DNA of 64,000 nt from Spirosoma sp. (GTDB lineage Bacteria; Bacteroidota; Bacteroidia; Cytophagales; Spirosomataceae), in the NCBI RefSeq assembly GCF_026391055.1, contig NZ_JAPLET010000022.1:124001-188000 (forward strand), read 5' to 3'. Positions 33,841 to 43,402 of the stretch are shown piece by piece. The first letter of the stretch is position 1, and every line of letters begins with the position of its first letter. A program made the translations under genes and the position numbers. The notes under the pieces were generated by a model. It did no database searches. It was not told the DNA's origin and was given only the letters and a program-made list of their open reading frames with translations.

Positions 33841-36255
33841 ATGAAACAGCTTTTAGGTTTAATACTCGGTTTATTGCCTTTTTTGACATCTGCTCAAATA
33901 CTATTGGTGCGTGATAAGGTTACGCTTCAATTTATTGAGAATGTGGAGGTCAGAGGACTGTCGCCAGGACTATCACCGCCGATTTTTACAGACCGTTCAG
34001 GTCGGGCAGATGCATCAGTGCTAACCGGTACCGACAGCGTTGTTTTCCGCCGGGTGGGCTTCCAAACTGTTCGGTATTCAATGCAGCAGCTTCGGGCAAT
34101 GAATTTTACCGTACTGATGACTGAAAAGCAGTTGGCAATCAATGAGGTTGTTGTGGCCGCCAACCGTACTGCCGAGTCGCTTTCGAAGGTGGCTCAGCCT
34201 ATTCGAGTCTTTACCCGGAACGAGCTTCGCTTTCTGAATCAGCCAACCTTGGCCGAGGTGTTGCAGCAAAGTGGTCAGGTAGTGGTTCAGAAGAGTCAAA
34301 TGGGTGGTGGTAGCCCGATTCTCCGTGGATTTGAAGCCAACAAAGTGCTGATGGTTGTCGATGGCGTTCGGATGAACAATGCCATCTTTCGGGGAGGGCA
34401 CCTTCAGAATATCCTGACTATCGACAATGCCGCCGTGGAGCGGATGGAAGTCGCCCTCGGGCCGGGATCAGTGGTGTACGGCAGCGATGCGCTGGGCGGT
34501 GTTATCTACGTACAAACCTTGTCGCCCAAACTAAGTGCGTCCGAAAACACGGCCGTCAACGCCAATGGCTTTATTCGATACGGCAGTGCCATGAATGAAA
34601 AAACCGCCCACACCGACTGGAATCTTGGCTTTCGGAAGTGGTCGTTGACAACTAGTGTAACCGGTTCTGATTTCGGCGATCTCCGGCAGGGAAGGCAGCG
34701 GAATGCCGATATGGGCCAACTGGGTTTACGGCCATTCTACGCGGGCTTTGAAAACAACACGGATGTAAAGATCACCAATCCTGACCCGCTGGTTCAGACG
34801 CTATCGGGTTATAAACAGATCGATCTATTGCAAAAAGTGCTGTTTCAGCCGAACGAACGGATTCAGCACCTGTTAAACGTTCAGTTTTCGACCAGTAGTG
34901 ATATTCCGCGCTATGACCGGCTCACGGAAGTCGACACAAAAGGGAATCTGAGCCATGCCCAGTGGTATTACGGGCCGCAGAAACGCCTGTTAACATCGTA
35001 CGGTCTGACAAAACAGTTTATTACCTGCATCGCCGATGAACTCAAATTGATTGCTGCCTACCAGTCAATTGAAGAAAGTCGGCACAACCGTCGCTTCGGT
35101 AATTACGGATTGCAGCACCGAACGGAAAATGTGAATGTCTGGACGCTGAACGCCGATTTGAAAAAGAAACTAGCCGAGTCGCATACCCTGCGCTATGGCC
35201 TGGAGGGAACCTACAACACCGTTCAGTCGACGGCGTACCGGCAAAATGTACAGACCGGAAAAATAGACCCGCTGGACACGCGCTACCCCGATGGCGGAGC
35301 CAATACCCAGTCGTTGGCGGGGTATGTGTCGGGAACGCTGGACGTGAGCCCTCGTTCGACGCTGACCTATGGCGCCCGCTATGCGTATAATCGATTATAC
35401 GCGAAATTCATCGACAAAACATTCTTCCCGTTTCCGTTTAACGCTATCACTCAGCACTCGGGTGCCGTTACGGGTAGTATGGGTTGGGTAACGCGTCTGC
35501 CGGGGAAATGGCAATTGGCGACATCCGTGGCGTCTGGGTATCGGGTGCCGAACGTCGATGATCTGGCGAAAGTGTTCGAGTCCGTGGCCGGAAATCTGAT
35601 CGTCCCTAATCCCGATCTGAAGCCGGAGCGTACCTATACCTTCGATGCGGGTGTTCGCAAGCAGATTGCCGAACGGGTTTCGCTCGAAGCAGAGGGGTTT
35701 TACACGATCTACAACAATGCCATCAACACCCAACCGGGCACGTTAAACGGACAATCGCAGATTGACTACAACGGCCGAACCAGCCGCATCGTTACGCAGG
35801 TTAATTCGCAGCAGGCCCGGTTATTTGGATTCAACGCACAGCTTTCGGCCGACCTGACTCAATCGCTCACCCTCTTTGGTACCGTAACCTACACAAAAGG
35901 CCGTATTCAAACAGATTCGACGGGCTACCCGCTCGACCACATTCCACCGCTTTACGGGAAGGGCGGAATCCGGCTAACGGTCAGACAATTTCGGGCTGAG
36001 GCCAATGTGCTCTTTAATGGATGGAAACGTTTGAAGGACTACAATCTGGTGGGGGAGGATAACATCGTGTATGCGACACCGCAGGGTATGCCCGCCTGGC
36101 AAACGGTTAATCTCAGAACCAGCTATCAGGTAAATCGCTACCTACAGGTCCAGGCATCTCTGGAAAATATTCTGGATCGAAACTATCGCGTTTTTGCGTC
36201 AGGAATCAGTGCGCCGGGCCGAAATCTGATACTCACCTTGCGGGGAACGTTATAA
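33841..36255 (+). CDS. TonB-dependent receptor of the heme/hemoglobin type
   Basis: From ATG 33841 the protein has 804 residues with a signal peptide (MKQLLGLILGLLPFLTSAQ); the frame from 33769 adds 24 unlikely residues. After a short regulatory-like domain comes the plug (SPILRGFEANKVLMVVDGVR, LGPGSVVYGSDALGGVIYV). In the barrel, GYRVPNVDDLAKVF and VPNPDLKPERTY (about 560-600) resemble the FRAP and NPDL boxes that flank the ligand loop of heme receptors. A heme or hemoprotein ligand is therefore likely but not proven. Paralog 4 and the PepSY protein follow on the same strand. Confidence 0.85.
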   Translation: MKQLLGLILGLLPFLTSAQILLVRDKVTLQFIENVEVRGLSPGLSPPIFTDRSGRADASVLTGTDSVVFRRVGFQTVRYSMQQLRAMNFTVLMTEKQLAINEVVVAANRTAESLSKVAQPIRVFTRNELRFLNQPTLAEVLQQSGQVVVQKSQMGGGSPILRGFEANKVLMVVDGVRMNNAIFRGGHLQNILTIDNAAVERMEVALGPGSVVYGSDALGGVIYVQTLSPKLSASENTAVNANGFIRYGSAMNEKTAHTDWNLGFRKWSLTTSVTGSDFGDLRQGRQRNADMGQLGLRPFYAGFENNTDVKITNPDPLVQTLSGYKQIDLLQKVLFQPNERIQHLLNVQFSTSSDIPRYDRLTEVDTKGNLSHAQWYYGPQKRLLTSYGLTKQFITCIADELKLIAAYQSIEESRHNRRFGNYGLQHRTENVNVWTLNADLKKKLAESHTLRYGLEGTYNTVQSTAYRQNVQTGKIDPLDTRYPDGGANTQSLAGYVSGTLDVSPRSTLTYGARYAYNRLYAKFIDKTFFPFPFNAITQHSGAVTGSMGWVTRLPGKWQLATSVASGYRVPNVDDLAKVFESVAGNLIVPNPDLKPERTYTFDAGVRKQIAERVSLEAEGFYTIYNNAINTQPGTLNGQSQIDYNGRTSRIVTQVNSQQARLFGFNAQLSADLTQSLTLFGTVTYTKGRIQTDSTGYPLDHIPPLYGKGGIRLTVRQFRAEANVLFNGWKRLKDYNLVGEDNIVYATPQGMPAWQTVNLRTSYQVNRYLQVQASLENILDRNYRVFASGISAPGRNLILTLRGTL

Positions 36256-36337
36256 AAAACAGGTCTGTAGCCGATTTAATGCCTTTTCTCCCTTTCCATG
36301 TATTATTTTGCAACATCCCTAACTAACCGAATTTTTC

Positions 36338-39300
36338 ATGGTAAATAGAAAATTTACATTTAGTATAATCGCTTTGGCAATTGTTTGTTCAACTGTCGAT
36401 CTAGCCTTTGCCCAGCGGAAAAGTAAACCAGTTCTTAAATCAACATCGGCACAATCGACCGACAGTCTCATCAACGGCCTGCGGTGGCGTAACATTGGCC
36501 CCTTTCGCGGTGGTCGGTCGCTAGCGGTTTCCGGACATTCGAGTCAGCCGCTTACGTATTATTTTGGTGCTACGGGCGGTGGCGTCTGGAAAACGGTCGA
36601 CGGCGGAGCCAACTGGTTTATGGTATCGGATAGTACCTTCAAATCCAGCTCCGTAGGCGCGGTTGCCGTGGCCCCTTCCGACCCGAATACGATTTATGTA
36701 GGCATGGGCGAAGCCGATATTCGCAGTAACATTGCCAATGGCGATGGCGTCTATAAATCGACCGATGCGGGTAAAACCTGGAAACACATCGGCCTGAAAA
36801 TGGCCGATGCGGTTGCCAGCATTGAAGTTCACCCGACCAATCCCGATGTGGCCTATGTGGCCGCTTTGGGGAATCCCTTTGCGCCCAATAAAGAGCGGGG
36901 CCTGTTTCGTACCACGGATGGTGGCAAAAGCTGGAAAGCCATTTTGACGAAAAACGATAGTACAGGAGCCATTGTCGTAAAACTTGATCCCAACAACCCA
37001 TCAATTGTGTATGCGTCGATGTGGCAGGCGTATCGGAATAGCTACATGATGAGCAGTGGCGGTAGGGGTTGCGGGTTGTACAAATCGACCGATGGGGGCG
37101 ACACCTGGACTAACCTGAGCACCAAGCCCGGTATGCCCAAGGGCCTGTTGGGCAAAATTGGCATTACCGTTTCGCCCGCCAACTCGAACCGGCTTTATGC
37201 GATGGTTGAGAACGCCAAGGGTGGTCTATACCGCTCCGACGATGCCGGTGAATCGTGGCAGTTGATCAACGAAGACAAGAATCTCTGGCAGCGCCCCTGG
37301 TATTACATGATGCTGGCCGCCGACCCGCAGGACGAGAACGGCCTGATCGTGCTGAATGTCAATGCCCTGAAGTCTTACGATGGTGGTAAGACATTTTCGA
37401 CCATTGGCGTACACCACGGCGATACGCACGACATCTGGTGGAACCCCAAAAATCCACAAAACTTCATCATTGCCGACGATGGCGGTGCCGAGGTGACGTA
37501 TAACGGGGGGGCTACCTTCTCCGACGTCGACATTCCGACTTCGCAGTTCTACCACGTCGCGGTCGACAATGATTTTCCGTATAACCTGTACGGCGCTCAG
37601 CAGGATAACTCGTCCATTCGAATCGCCAGCCGCACCACCGAGTATTCCATTGGCAAGTCGGCCTGGTATCCGGTATCGGGTGGTGAGTCAGGTTACATTA
37701 CTCCCGACCCAAACAACCCGAACGTGACTTACGGCGGTAGCTATGATGGCCTGATTACTCGCTACGATAAAGCGACGGACCAGAATCAGGTTATCAATGT
37801 GTATCCAGAGTATTTCATGGGAGCCCCGTCGTCGGCGCGGAAATACCGTTTTCAGTGGACATACCCCATCGTTTTCTCGCCCCATGACAGCAAAACGCTG
37901 TACATTACCTCGCAATACCTGCATCGGAGTACGGACAATGGCCACTCGTGGCAGGACATCAGCCCCGACCTGACCCGCAACGACCCTAAAACGCAGGGCG
38001 ACACGGGTGGCCCGATCACCAAAGACAATACCGGTGCCGAAACCTTCCCCACGATCTTCACCTTTGCCGAATCGCCGGTTGAAAAGAACATCTTCTGGGC
38101 CGGTTCCGACGATGGGCTAATGCACATTAGCCGGGACGGTGGCAAAAACTGGCAGAATATCACCCCCCCGGTGTCCATGCTGCCCGAAATGGCTATTATG
38201 AGTATGGTTCACCCGTCTGACCATACAGCCGGGAAAGCCTATCTGGCGGCCAAGCGATACATGTCCGGCGACCGTAAACCGTATATGTTTAAAACGACGG
38301 ATTACGGCAAAACCTGGACGAGCATCACGGCGGGTATTCCCTCGGACGAGCATTGCCATGTGGTGCGCGAAGACCCGAACAAACCCGGATTGTTGTATGC
38401 CGGAACCGAGCGCGGGGTGTATGTATCGTTTAACGACGGCGGTTCGTGGGAGAAGTTAAGTATGAACCTTCCCGTTACCCCGGTGCGTGATTTGCAAATT
38501 CAGAAGCGCGAAAAGGATCTGGTCATTGCGACCCATGGGTTGGCGTTCTGGATCATGGACGACATTACACCACTGCATGAACTGATGGACGTGAAGCAGG
38601 GCGGTAAATCGGTGGCTCAGATGCATTTGTTCAAGCCCCGTCACGCCTACCGCATGGAAGGTGGTGCAGGCAATGTACGCCGTGGTCGTGCTGCCCCGTC
38701 GGACGAAGGCGAAAATGCCCAAAACGGCGTGATTACGCGCTACTACCTGAAAAGCAAACCGACTAAAGAACTGCGGTTGATCTACATGACAACCGCAGGT
38801 GATACCATCATCGCGTACTCCAGCACGAAGGATAAAAAAGGGCAGCCGCTCAAAATTGCAAAGGAGTTTTATCAGGACGAAACCGCAACCCGCCCCGGTT
38901 CCATACCCGCCAGTTCGGGAATGAATGTGTTCGTTTGGGACATGCGATACCCCGATGCTACCGCCGTTGACGGAACCAACGTGATGTGGACGGGTCGCGG
39001 AACTGGCGCCAAAGTGATTCCCGGTATGTATAAAGTGCGGATGCTGCTGGGCGATTCGCTGATCTCGGAACAGCCTATCGAAATCCGGAAAGACCCGCGT
39101 CTGGCCATTACAGCCGCTGAGTATCAAGAGCAGTTCGACCTGTTGCAGAAAATCAACGGGAAGCTGTCGGAAACGCACAAAGCGATCAACCAGCTACGGC
39201 AGATCCGCACCCAGATCAACGGGTACACGAGCGGAGTGAAGGAACCGAAAGTAGCCGAAAAGTTTAAAAACGCGGCTAAGCCCATTCTGGACGAACTGGA

Positions 39301-39574
39301 CAAGATCGAATCGACGCTGATGCAGCCGAAGTCGAAAGCTCCGCAGGACGCACTGGCGTATCCAATTCGGCTGAACGACAAAATAGCGGGGGTGGCCTCA
39401 GTTGTTTCTTCGGCCGATACTAAGCCAACCAAGTCATCCTACACCGCTTACGATGACCTATCCAAGCAAATTGACACAGCGCTGACCAAGCTGAAAGAAG
39501 TTATCAATACCCAGGTGCCGGGCTTCAACAAAATGGTAACCGAGCAGCAGGTGCCTGCTATTATTTTGAATTGA
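36338..39574 (+). CDS. exported BNR/VPS10-like beta-propeller protein, paralog 4
   Basis: This 1,078-residue protein has a signal peptide (about 1-25, ending DLAFAQ). It opens [17 protein letters not shown] and has blades [20 protein letters not shown] and YKSTDGGDTW. The conserved early blade reads YVGMGEADIRS. The middle has AQQDNSS and GGESGYI, followed by a sandwich with NVFVWDMRYPDA, KDPRL and a long helical tail (FDLLQKINGKLSETHKAINQ). It lies 82 bases after the second TonB receptor and before the PepSY gene on the same strand, repeating the receptor-propeller pairing seen on the other strand. No enzyme motif was identified. Confidence 0.8.
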   Translation: MVNRKFTFSIIALAIVCSTVDLAFAQRKSKPVLKSTSAQSTDSLINGLRWRNIGPFRGGRSLAVSGHSSQPLTYYFGATGGGVWKTVDGGANWFMVSDSTFKSSSVGAVAVAPSDPNTIYVGMGEADIRSNIANGDGVYKSTDAGKTWKHIGLKMADAVASIEVHPTNPDVAYVAALGNPFAPNKERGLFRTTDGGKSWKAILTKNDSTGAIVVKLDPNNPSIVYASMWQAYRNSYMMSSGGRGCGLYKSTDGGDTWTNLSTKPGMPKGLLGKIGITVSPANSNRLYAMVENAKGGLYRSDDAGESWQLINEDKNLWQRPWYYMMLAADPQDENGLIVLNVNALKSYDGGKTFSTIGVHHGDTHDIWWNPKNPQNFIIADDGGAEVTYNGGATFSDVDIPTSQFYHVAVDNDFPYNLYGAQQDNSSIRIASRTTEYSIGKSAWYPVSGGESGYITPDPNNPNVTYGGSYDGLITRYDKATDQNQVINVYPEYFMGAPSSARKYRFQWTYPIVFSPHDSKTLYITSQYLHRSTDNGHSWQDISPDLTRNDPKTQGDTGGPITKDNTGAETFPTIFTFAESPVEKNIFWAGSDDGLMHISRDGGKNWQNITPPVSMLPEMAIMSMVHPSDHTAGKAYLAAKRYMSGDRKPYMFKTTDYGKTWTSITAGIPSDEHCHVVREDPNKPGLLYAGTERGVYVSFNDGGSWEKLSMNLPVTPVRDLQIQKREKDLVIATHGLAFWIMDDITPLHELMDVKQGGKSVAQMHLFKPRHAYRMEGGAGNVRRGRAAPSDEGENAQNGVITRYYLKSKPTKELRLIYMTTAGDTIIAYSSTKDKKGQPLKIAKEFYQDETATRPGSIPASSGMNVFVWDMRYPDATAVDGTNVMWTGRGTGAKVIPGMYKVRMLLGDSLISEQPIEIRKDPRLAITAAEYQEQFDLLQKINGKLSETHKAINQLRQIRTQINGYTSGVKEPKVAEKFKNAAKPILDELDKIESTLMQPKSKAPQDALAYPIRLNDKIAGVASVVSSADTKPTKSSYTAYDDLSKQIDTALTKLKEVINTQVPGFNKMVTEQQVPAIILN

Positions 39575-39591
39575 CAATAGCGGTGTTCGGT

Positions 39592-39631
39592 GTTTTGTGG
39601 TGTCGGGTCCTCAGACCCGATACCACAAAAC
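39592..39631. repeat. dispersed hairpin (family A) after paralog 4
   Basis: Arms 39592-39609 and 39614-39631 pair in 17 of 18 positions around CTCA; the core GGTGTCGGGTC is shared with 23076-23101. Coming 18 bases after the stop of paralog 4, it may end or trim that transcript. Confidence 0.75.
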
Positions 39632-39685
39632 ACACTTCCCGACCCAGCTGTAAATCAACCGGCTGTTATGCAAGTTAAATTACCG

Positions 39686-39702
39686 CCGACCGTCCCGGTC
39701 GG
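39686..39702. repeat. dispersed 17-base palindrome (family B)
   Basis: CCGACCGTCCCGGTCGG is the exact reverse complement of 11844-11860. It lies 25 bases before the PepSY gene start, in the same gap as the family A hairpin. Confidence 0.7.
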
Positions 39703-39726
39703 TACTACTCTTAGTAACCAGTACCT

Positions 39727-40782
39727 ATGTTTTCTGACAAAGCTATTTACCGATACCACCGGATTTTTGGTCTGATTGGGGGCCTGTTTATCTTACTCCT
39801 GACCGTCACTGGCTCAATTCTGGTCGTTGAAAAGCAGGTGGATGCGTTACTGAATCCCAACCTGACCACAGTACAAACCACCGGTCAACGGCAACCTTAC
39901 AACCGGCTCGTGGCCACCCTTCATCAGCAATACCCAGCGGCTCAGGTGCGAAACATCCGCCTGTCGGACAGCCCTACCGAAGCCATTCGCGCCGATCTGA
40001 TGGACAAAGGCGAACGGGTTTGGGTTTCCATGAATCCGTACACCGGAGCCATTATTGGCGCTCGTAATGCCGAGACAACGTTGATCCGGCGAGCGCGTGA
40101 ACTGCACGAAAATCTATTGTTAGAACCTGTGGGCGGCTTCGTCATGGGACTGGCGGGTATTTGCCTGCTGGGGTCGGTACTGACCGGAACCTGGTACTAC
40201 CGGCGGTCGCTGCTGAGCGTATTCAAGATTGGCGTACGGTGGAATAAATCGCCCCGAATCGTGTATGCCGACATGCATAAGTGGCTGGGCGTAGTAGCGC
40301 TGTTATTCATGCTTATGATGAGCGCCACGGGCATTTTCTTTCACTGGGAGCAAATCGAACGGAAGTTTGGCGATGAACCAAGACCTGAAAACAAGGAGGC
40401 TACTCCAATTTCGTTGACTGCTATTCCAGTCGATGCAGCTATGGCTTCGGCGAAGGGGTCTATTGCCGATTTTCAGCCCCAACTGATCGACTTCCCAAAA
40501 GCGGGTGACACCACACTGGTCATTCGTGGCAATAGACCCGGTAGTATCCGAATGCTCGGCAAATACAACGTATCGGCAACGGTCGATGCTCGGGATGGGC
40601 ATTATGTAAGTGGATTCGACGCCCGCGATGCCGATCTGGAATACATTGCCGAACATATTTTTGAAGAGCTGCACTTTGGTCGATACGGCGGCATTATCAC
40701 ACAGGTTATTTATATCCTTCTGGCGATGGCCACCGCTGTGGTAACAGTTACCGGCCTGTTTCTCTGGTATTTGAAGAAGTAA
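39727..40782 (+). CDS. PepSY-associated inner-membrane protein (PiuB-like, iron-linked)
   Basis: This 351-residue protein has four membrane spans: about 13-33, 138-158, 190-212 and 325-347. Conserved His residues lie near them (YRYHRIFGLIGG, ADMHKWLGVVAL, EELHFGRYGG). PepSY-type loops lie between. Members accompany TonB siderophore or heme receptors and are thought to reduce or process the iron ligand at the inner membrane, with the His residues possibly holding heme. It is third in the row TonB receptor, propeller, PepSY, which supports an iron role for the whole island. Confidence 0.85.
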   Translation: MFSDKAIYRYHRIFGLIGGLFILLLTVTGSILVVEKQVDALLNPNLTTVQTTGQRQPYNRLVATLHQQYPAAQVRNIRLSDSPTEAIRADLMDKGERVWVSMNPYTGAIIGARNAETTLIRRARELHENLLLEPVGGFVMGLAGICLLGSVLTGTWYYRRSLLSVFKIGVRWNKSPRIVYADMHKWLGVVALLFMLMMSATGIFFHWEQIERKFGDEPRPENKEATPISLTAIPVDAAMASAKGSIADFQPQLIDFPKAGDTTLVIRGNRPGSIRMLGKYNVSATVDARDGHYVSGFDARDADLEYIAEHIFEELHFGRYGGIITQVIYILLAMATAVVTVTGLFLWYLKK

Positions 40783-40783
40783 T

Positions 40784-40863
40784 TAAGTCGGTAAGTCAGT
40801 AAGTGCCTGACGCGAAAGCAACATCATGCGTCAGCCACTTACCGACTCACTGACTTACCCGAC
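40784..40863. terminator. AAGTCAG-type inverted repeat (family D) at a convergent gene end
   Basis: TAAGTCGGTAAGTCAG and TAAGTGCCTGACGC on the left match the right side (GCGTCAGCCACTTACCGACTCACTGACTTACCCGACTTA) in reverse complement with one inserted copy of the unit. It joins the ends of the PepSY gene (+) and the adenosine deaminase gene (-) and reaches into the latter's last codons. It probably ends both transcripts. A relative lies at 48935-48980. Confidence 0.6.
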
Positions 40864-42293
40864 TTACCAACTCTCAGAATCGAGGCTTCGAAAATCCGGA
40901 AACGTTCGTCCAAATCCTTCAGGACTCGTTGCTTAACGGGTAGTTCGCTGATAAAACTGTACCGGATGCTGTTATAGACAAATTGTTTTATGTCTGCGTA
41001 GGAAATGTCTTTGTACCGCTTGGCCAGCAGCACATATTGTTCTGTCAGACTGGTTCGTAGCACACCGGCATCGTCAGAACTGATTGTAATGGGTACGCCG
41101 AACGCTTTGTACAGCATAATCGGGTGCCGATCATCCTTTACATTCAGAATGAACTCATTGCTGGACAGGTTGAGTTCAACGGCAATTTTGTTGCGGCTCA
41201 TGTAGCGCAACAGGTCATATACATTTTTTTCGTAGGCAATAGCCACGCCATGCCCAATCCGACGGGCACCACCAATGTGGACAGCCGCATTGATATGCCA
41301 GGTCAATTCTTCGGGCTTTACCATGCCGAGTACCAGTTCGCCCGCGTGAAGAGCAAAATTGAGGTCGGGGTATTTGCCATGGCAGTACCTGAACATCATC
41401 ATATGCAGCCAGTAATCGGCCATGGACGTCTCTCCATTTTCGGGCGCAACGATGTTTACTCCCACAATCAAGTCACTGTTCCGGTCTGATTCGCAGGAAA
41501 GGAGAAGGCTTTTAAAGAGGTCTACGGGGTCTTTGGAGCGTATGACAAAATTCTGGAATCGAATGGCAAACCGATCATCGTCCAGTTTCAGACTTTTATG
41601 ATACACGGTGATCAGCGAATCATTGAAGCGTTGGGAATACCGTTTAATGTCCCGGCCCATTATAGCCTGATAAAGCGTATCCAGCAACTGCATCGTCTTT
41701 TGTTCGTCTCGTGCCGTCTGACTCTCGTGCAGCAGTTGATTATACTGGTTTAAGTCGGCGGTTTCGATAATGCTCGGAATTGTTGTCAGCATAGACTCGA
41801 TGTAGCTGACATTCTCTTCTATGGCCCGCTTTTTCAGCTCAATTAATCCCTGGTTGAATGTAGGGGCTACCGCACTTCCGAACTTGCCGAAGGCGTCGAA
41901 GAATTGTCTATCGGAAGGGGAGTTGACAGGGTTGAAATCTTTAACAGACCATTGTGCCAAAAGCTTTTGTTTGTAAATCTCCAGTAAACCCTCTGCTTTC
42001 AGGGTCGCAGCAGTTGCCCACGGTTCGTTGAGAGATTTATCAGGAGATGCAATTTCACCGGTTGTCCGGTTGATGAAAAAGTTGCGCCCGATTACATGAT
42101 CAAGATACGTCTCGGCATAAACGGATCCACTGTAGTGATGGTGCAAATCGCCCCCTTTGGGCATCTGAGCCATAAATGCGGTTAGGGTTGCGGTGTTATA
42201 CCGGATTTTTTCAAAGTAAGCCGATACGTGCTGCGCCTGAACAGTTTGACTGATGAAAAACCAACCGAATGCAAGGAAGAATTTGATAGTCAT
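40839..42293 (-). CDS. exported adenosine deaminase-family protein
   Basis: This 484-residue protein starts with a signal peptide (MTIKFFLAFGWFFISQTVQA). It has the metal and catalytic signatures of adenosine deaminases: MPKGGDLHHHYSGSVYAETYL (about 44-64), LNFALHAGEL, RRIGHGVAI and SSDDAGVLRTSLTEQY. The long segment before the second motif is as in ADGF-like deaminases. It would deaminate adenosine or a related nucleoside in the periplasm or outside the cell, a step in nucleoside scavenging. The exact substrate is not certain, and it is not linked to its neighbours. Confidence 0.85.
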   Translation of the reverse strand: MTIKFFLAFGWFFISQTVQAQHVSAYFEKIRYNTATLTAFMAQMPKGGDLHHHYSGSVYAETYLDHVIGRNFFINRTTGEIASPDKSLNEPWATAATLKAEGLLEIYKQKLLAQWSVKDFNPVNSPSDRQFFDAFGKFGSAVAPTFNQGLIELKKRAIEENVSYIESMLTTIPSIIETADLNQYNQLLHESQTARDEQKTMQLLDTLYQAIMGRDIKRYSQRFNDSLITVYHKSLKLDDDRFAIRFQNFVIRSKDPVDLFKSLLLSCESDRNSDLIVGVNIVAPENGETSMADYWLHMMMFRYCHGKYPDLNFALHAGELVLGMVKPEELTWHINAAVHIGGARRIGHGVAIAYEKNVYDLLRYMSRNKIAVELNLSSNEFILNVKDDRHPIMLYKAFGVPITISSDDAGVLRTSLTEQYVLLAKRYKDISYADIKQFVYNSIRYSFISELPVKQRVLKDLDERFRIFEASILRVGKSGKSVSR

Positions 42294-42328
42294 GGGTAGG
42301 TTATCAAGCTAAGTAGGTGGCAAAAAAA

Positions 42329-42376
42329 CAACGCTAAACTATTGAGGGTAAAGTCCCTCAAATCGATTTAGCGTTG
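42329..42376 (-). terminator. terminator after folD
   Basis: CAACGCTAAA (42329-42338) pairs with TTTAGCGTTG (42367-42376) and an inner TTGAGGG (42342-42348) pairs with CCCTCAA (42355-42361). On the minus strand a run of seven T follows at 42322-42328. It lies 92 bases past the folD stop. Confidence 0.8.
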
Positions 42377-42467
42377 GTGATAGGCTGAAGGCAAGAAACG
42401 TATTCCGTTTGGTAATTAATTCGTTTACAGACAGAATTCGCCCTTTTCATTACCAGTTTTTCCTACA

Positions 42468-43346
42468 TTAATAGATTTCCCCACGGGCAGCTTTCAGCGT
42501 ATTCTGCATGAGTGAGCAGATGGTCATCAGGCCAACTCCGCCCGGAACGGGGGTGATGAAGCTGGCTTTGGGAGCTACTTCGTCAAATTTGACATCGCCT
42601 TTGAGGGAGAAGCCACTTTTTTTGCTGGCGTCCGGTACTCGCTCCAGACCAACGTCGATAACCACTGCGCCTTCTTTTACCATGTCGGCCGTCACGAACT
42701 CGGGTTTGCCCAGGGCGGCTACCAGAATATCGGCGGAGCGGCAAATCTCGGCAAGATTCTGGGTACGGCTGTGGGTAATGGTTACGGTGCAGTTGCCTGG
42801 ATAGGTGTTCCGTTGCATTAGAATCGACATCGGTAAACCCACAATCTGGCTTCGGCCAACAACCACGCAGTGTTTGCCAGCAGTCTTAATGTCGTAGCGT
42901 TTAATCATTTCCAGGACACCCTGTGGCGTGGCCGATATATAGGCGGGCAATCCTTTCGCCATGCGACCGATGTTGATCGGGTGAAAACCATCCACGTCTT
43001 TGGCGGGATTAATGGTTTCCATCACGCGGTCGGGGTTAATATGATCAGGGAGGGGGAGCTGGACGATCAGCCCATCCATATCGGGGTTTTCGTTCACCTC
43101 ACGAACTTTGGCCAGGAGTTCTTCTTCGGTGACCGACGGGTCGAACCGGATGAGGGTAGAGTGCATACCAACCTCTTCGCAGTTTTTCATCTTAGAAGCC
43201 ACGTAGGTTTCGGAAGCCCCTTTGTTCCCCACCAGAATAGCGACCAGATGCGGAATTTTGCCGCCCTGCTCTTTAATCTGTGCGACCTCAGCCGCGATTT
43301 CCTGTTTTATTTGTGCCGAAAGAAACTTACCGTCAAGGAGTTGCAT
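42468..43346 (-). CDS. folD: methylenetetrahydrofolate dehydrogenase/cyclohydrolase
   Basis: From 43346 ([17 protein letters not shown]) the protein has 292 residues, the usual FolD length; the frame from 43391 adds 15. Motifs are [16 protein letters not shown] with the catalytic Lys near 56, [13 protein letters not shown], and the NADP fold [14 protein letters not shown]. The C-terminal [10 protein letters not shown] is diagnostic. The enzyme interconverts 5,10-methylene-, methenyl- and 10-formyl-tetrahydrofolate in the cytoplasm. The DUF4385 gene lies upstream on the same strand, 56 bases away. Confidence 0.95.
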   Translation of the reverse strand: MQLLDGKFLSAQIKQEIAAEVAQIKEQGGKIPHLVAILVGNKGASETYVASKMKNCEEVGMHSTLIRFDPSVTEEELLAKVREVNENPDMDGLIVQLPLPDHINPDRVMETINPAKDVDGFHPINIGRMAKGLPAYISATPQGVLEMIKRYDIKTAGKHCVVVGRSQIVGLPMSILMQRNTYPGNCTVTITHSRTQNLAEICRSADILVAALGKPEFVTADMVKEGAVVIDVGLERVPDASKKSGFSLKGDVKFDEVAPKASFITPVPGGVGLMTICSLMQNTLKAARGEIY

Positions 43347-43402
43347 AAGGTAGTCGTCAGTAGTTGGTCGAATCAGCCGCAAAGGTCGCAAAGATTAGGG
43401 AA

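Noticed and set aside
17851..39574. Propeller paralogs as sialidases or other glycoside hydrolases
   Set aside because: Asp-box repeats alone do not show enzyme activity. The Arg triad and Tyr/Glu pair of sialidases were not found, and the neighbours are iron-uptake genes, not sugar genes.
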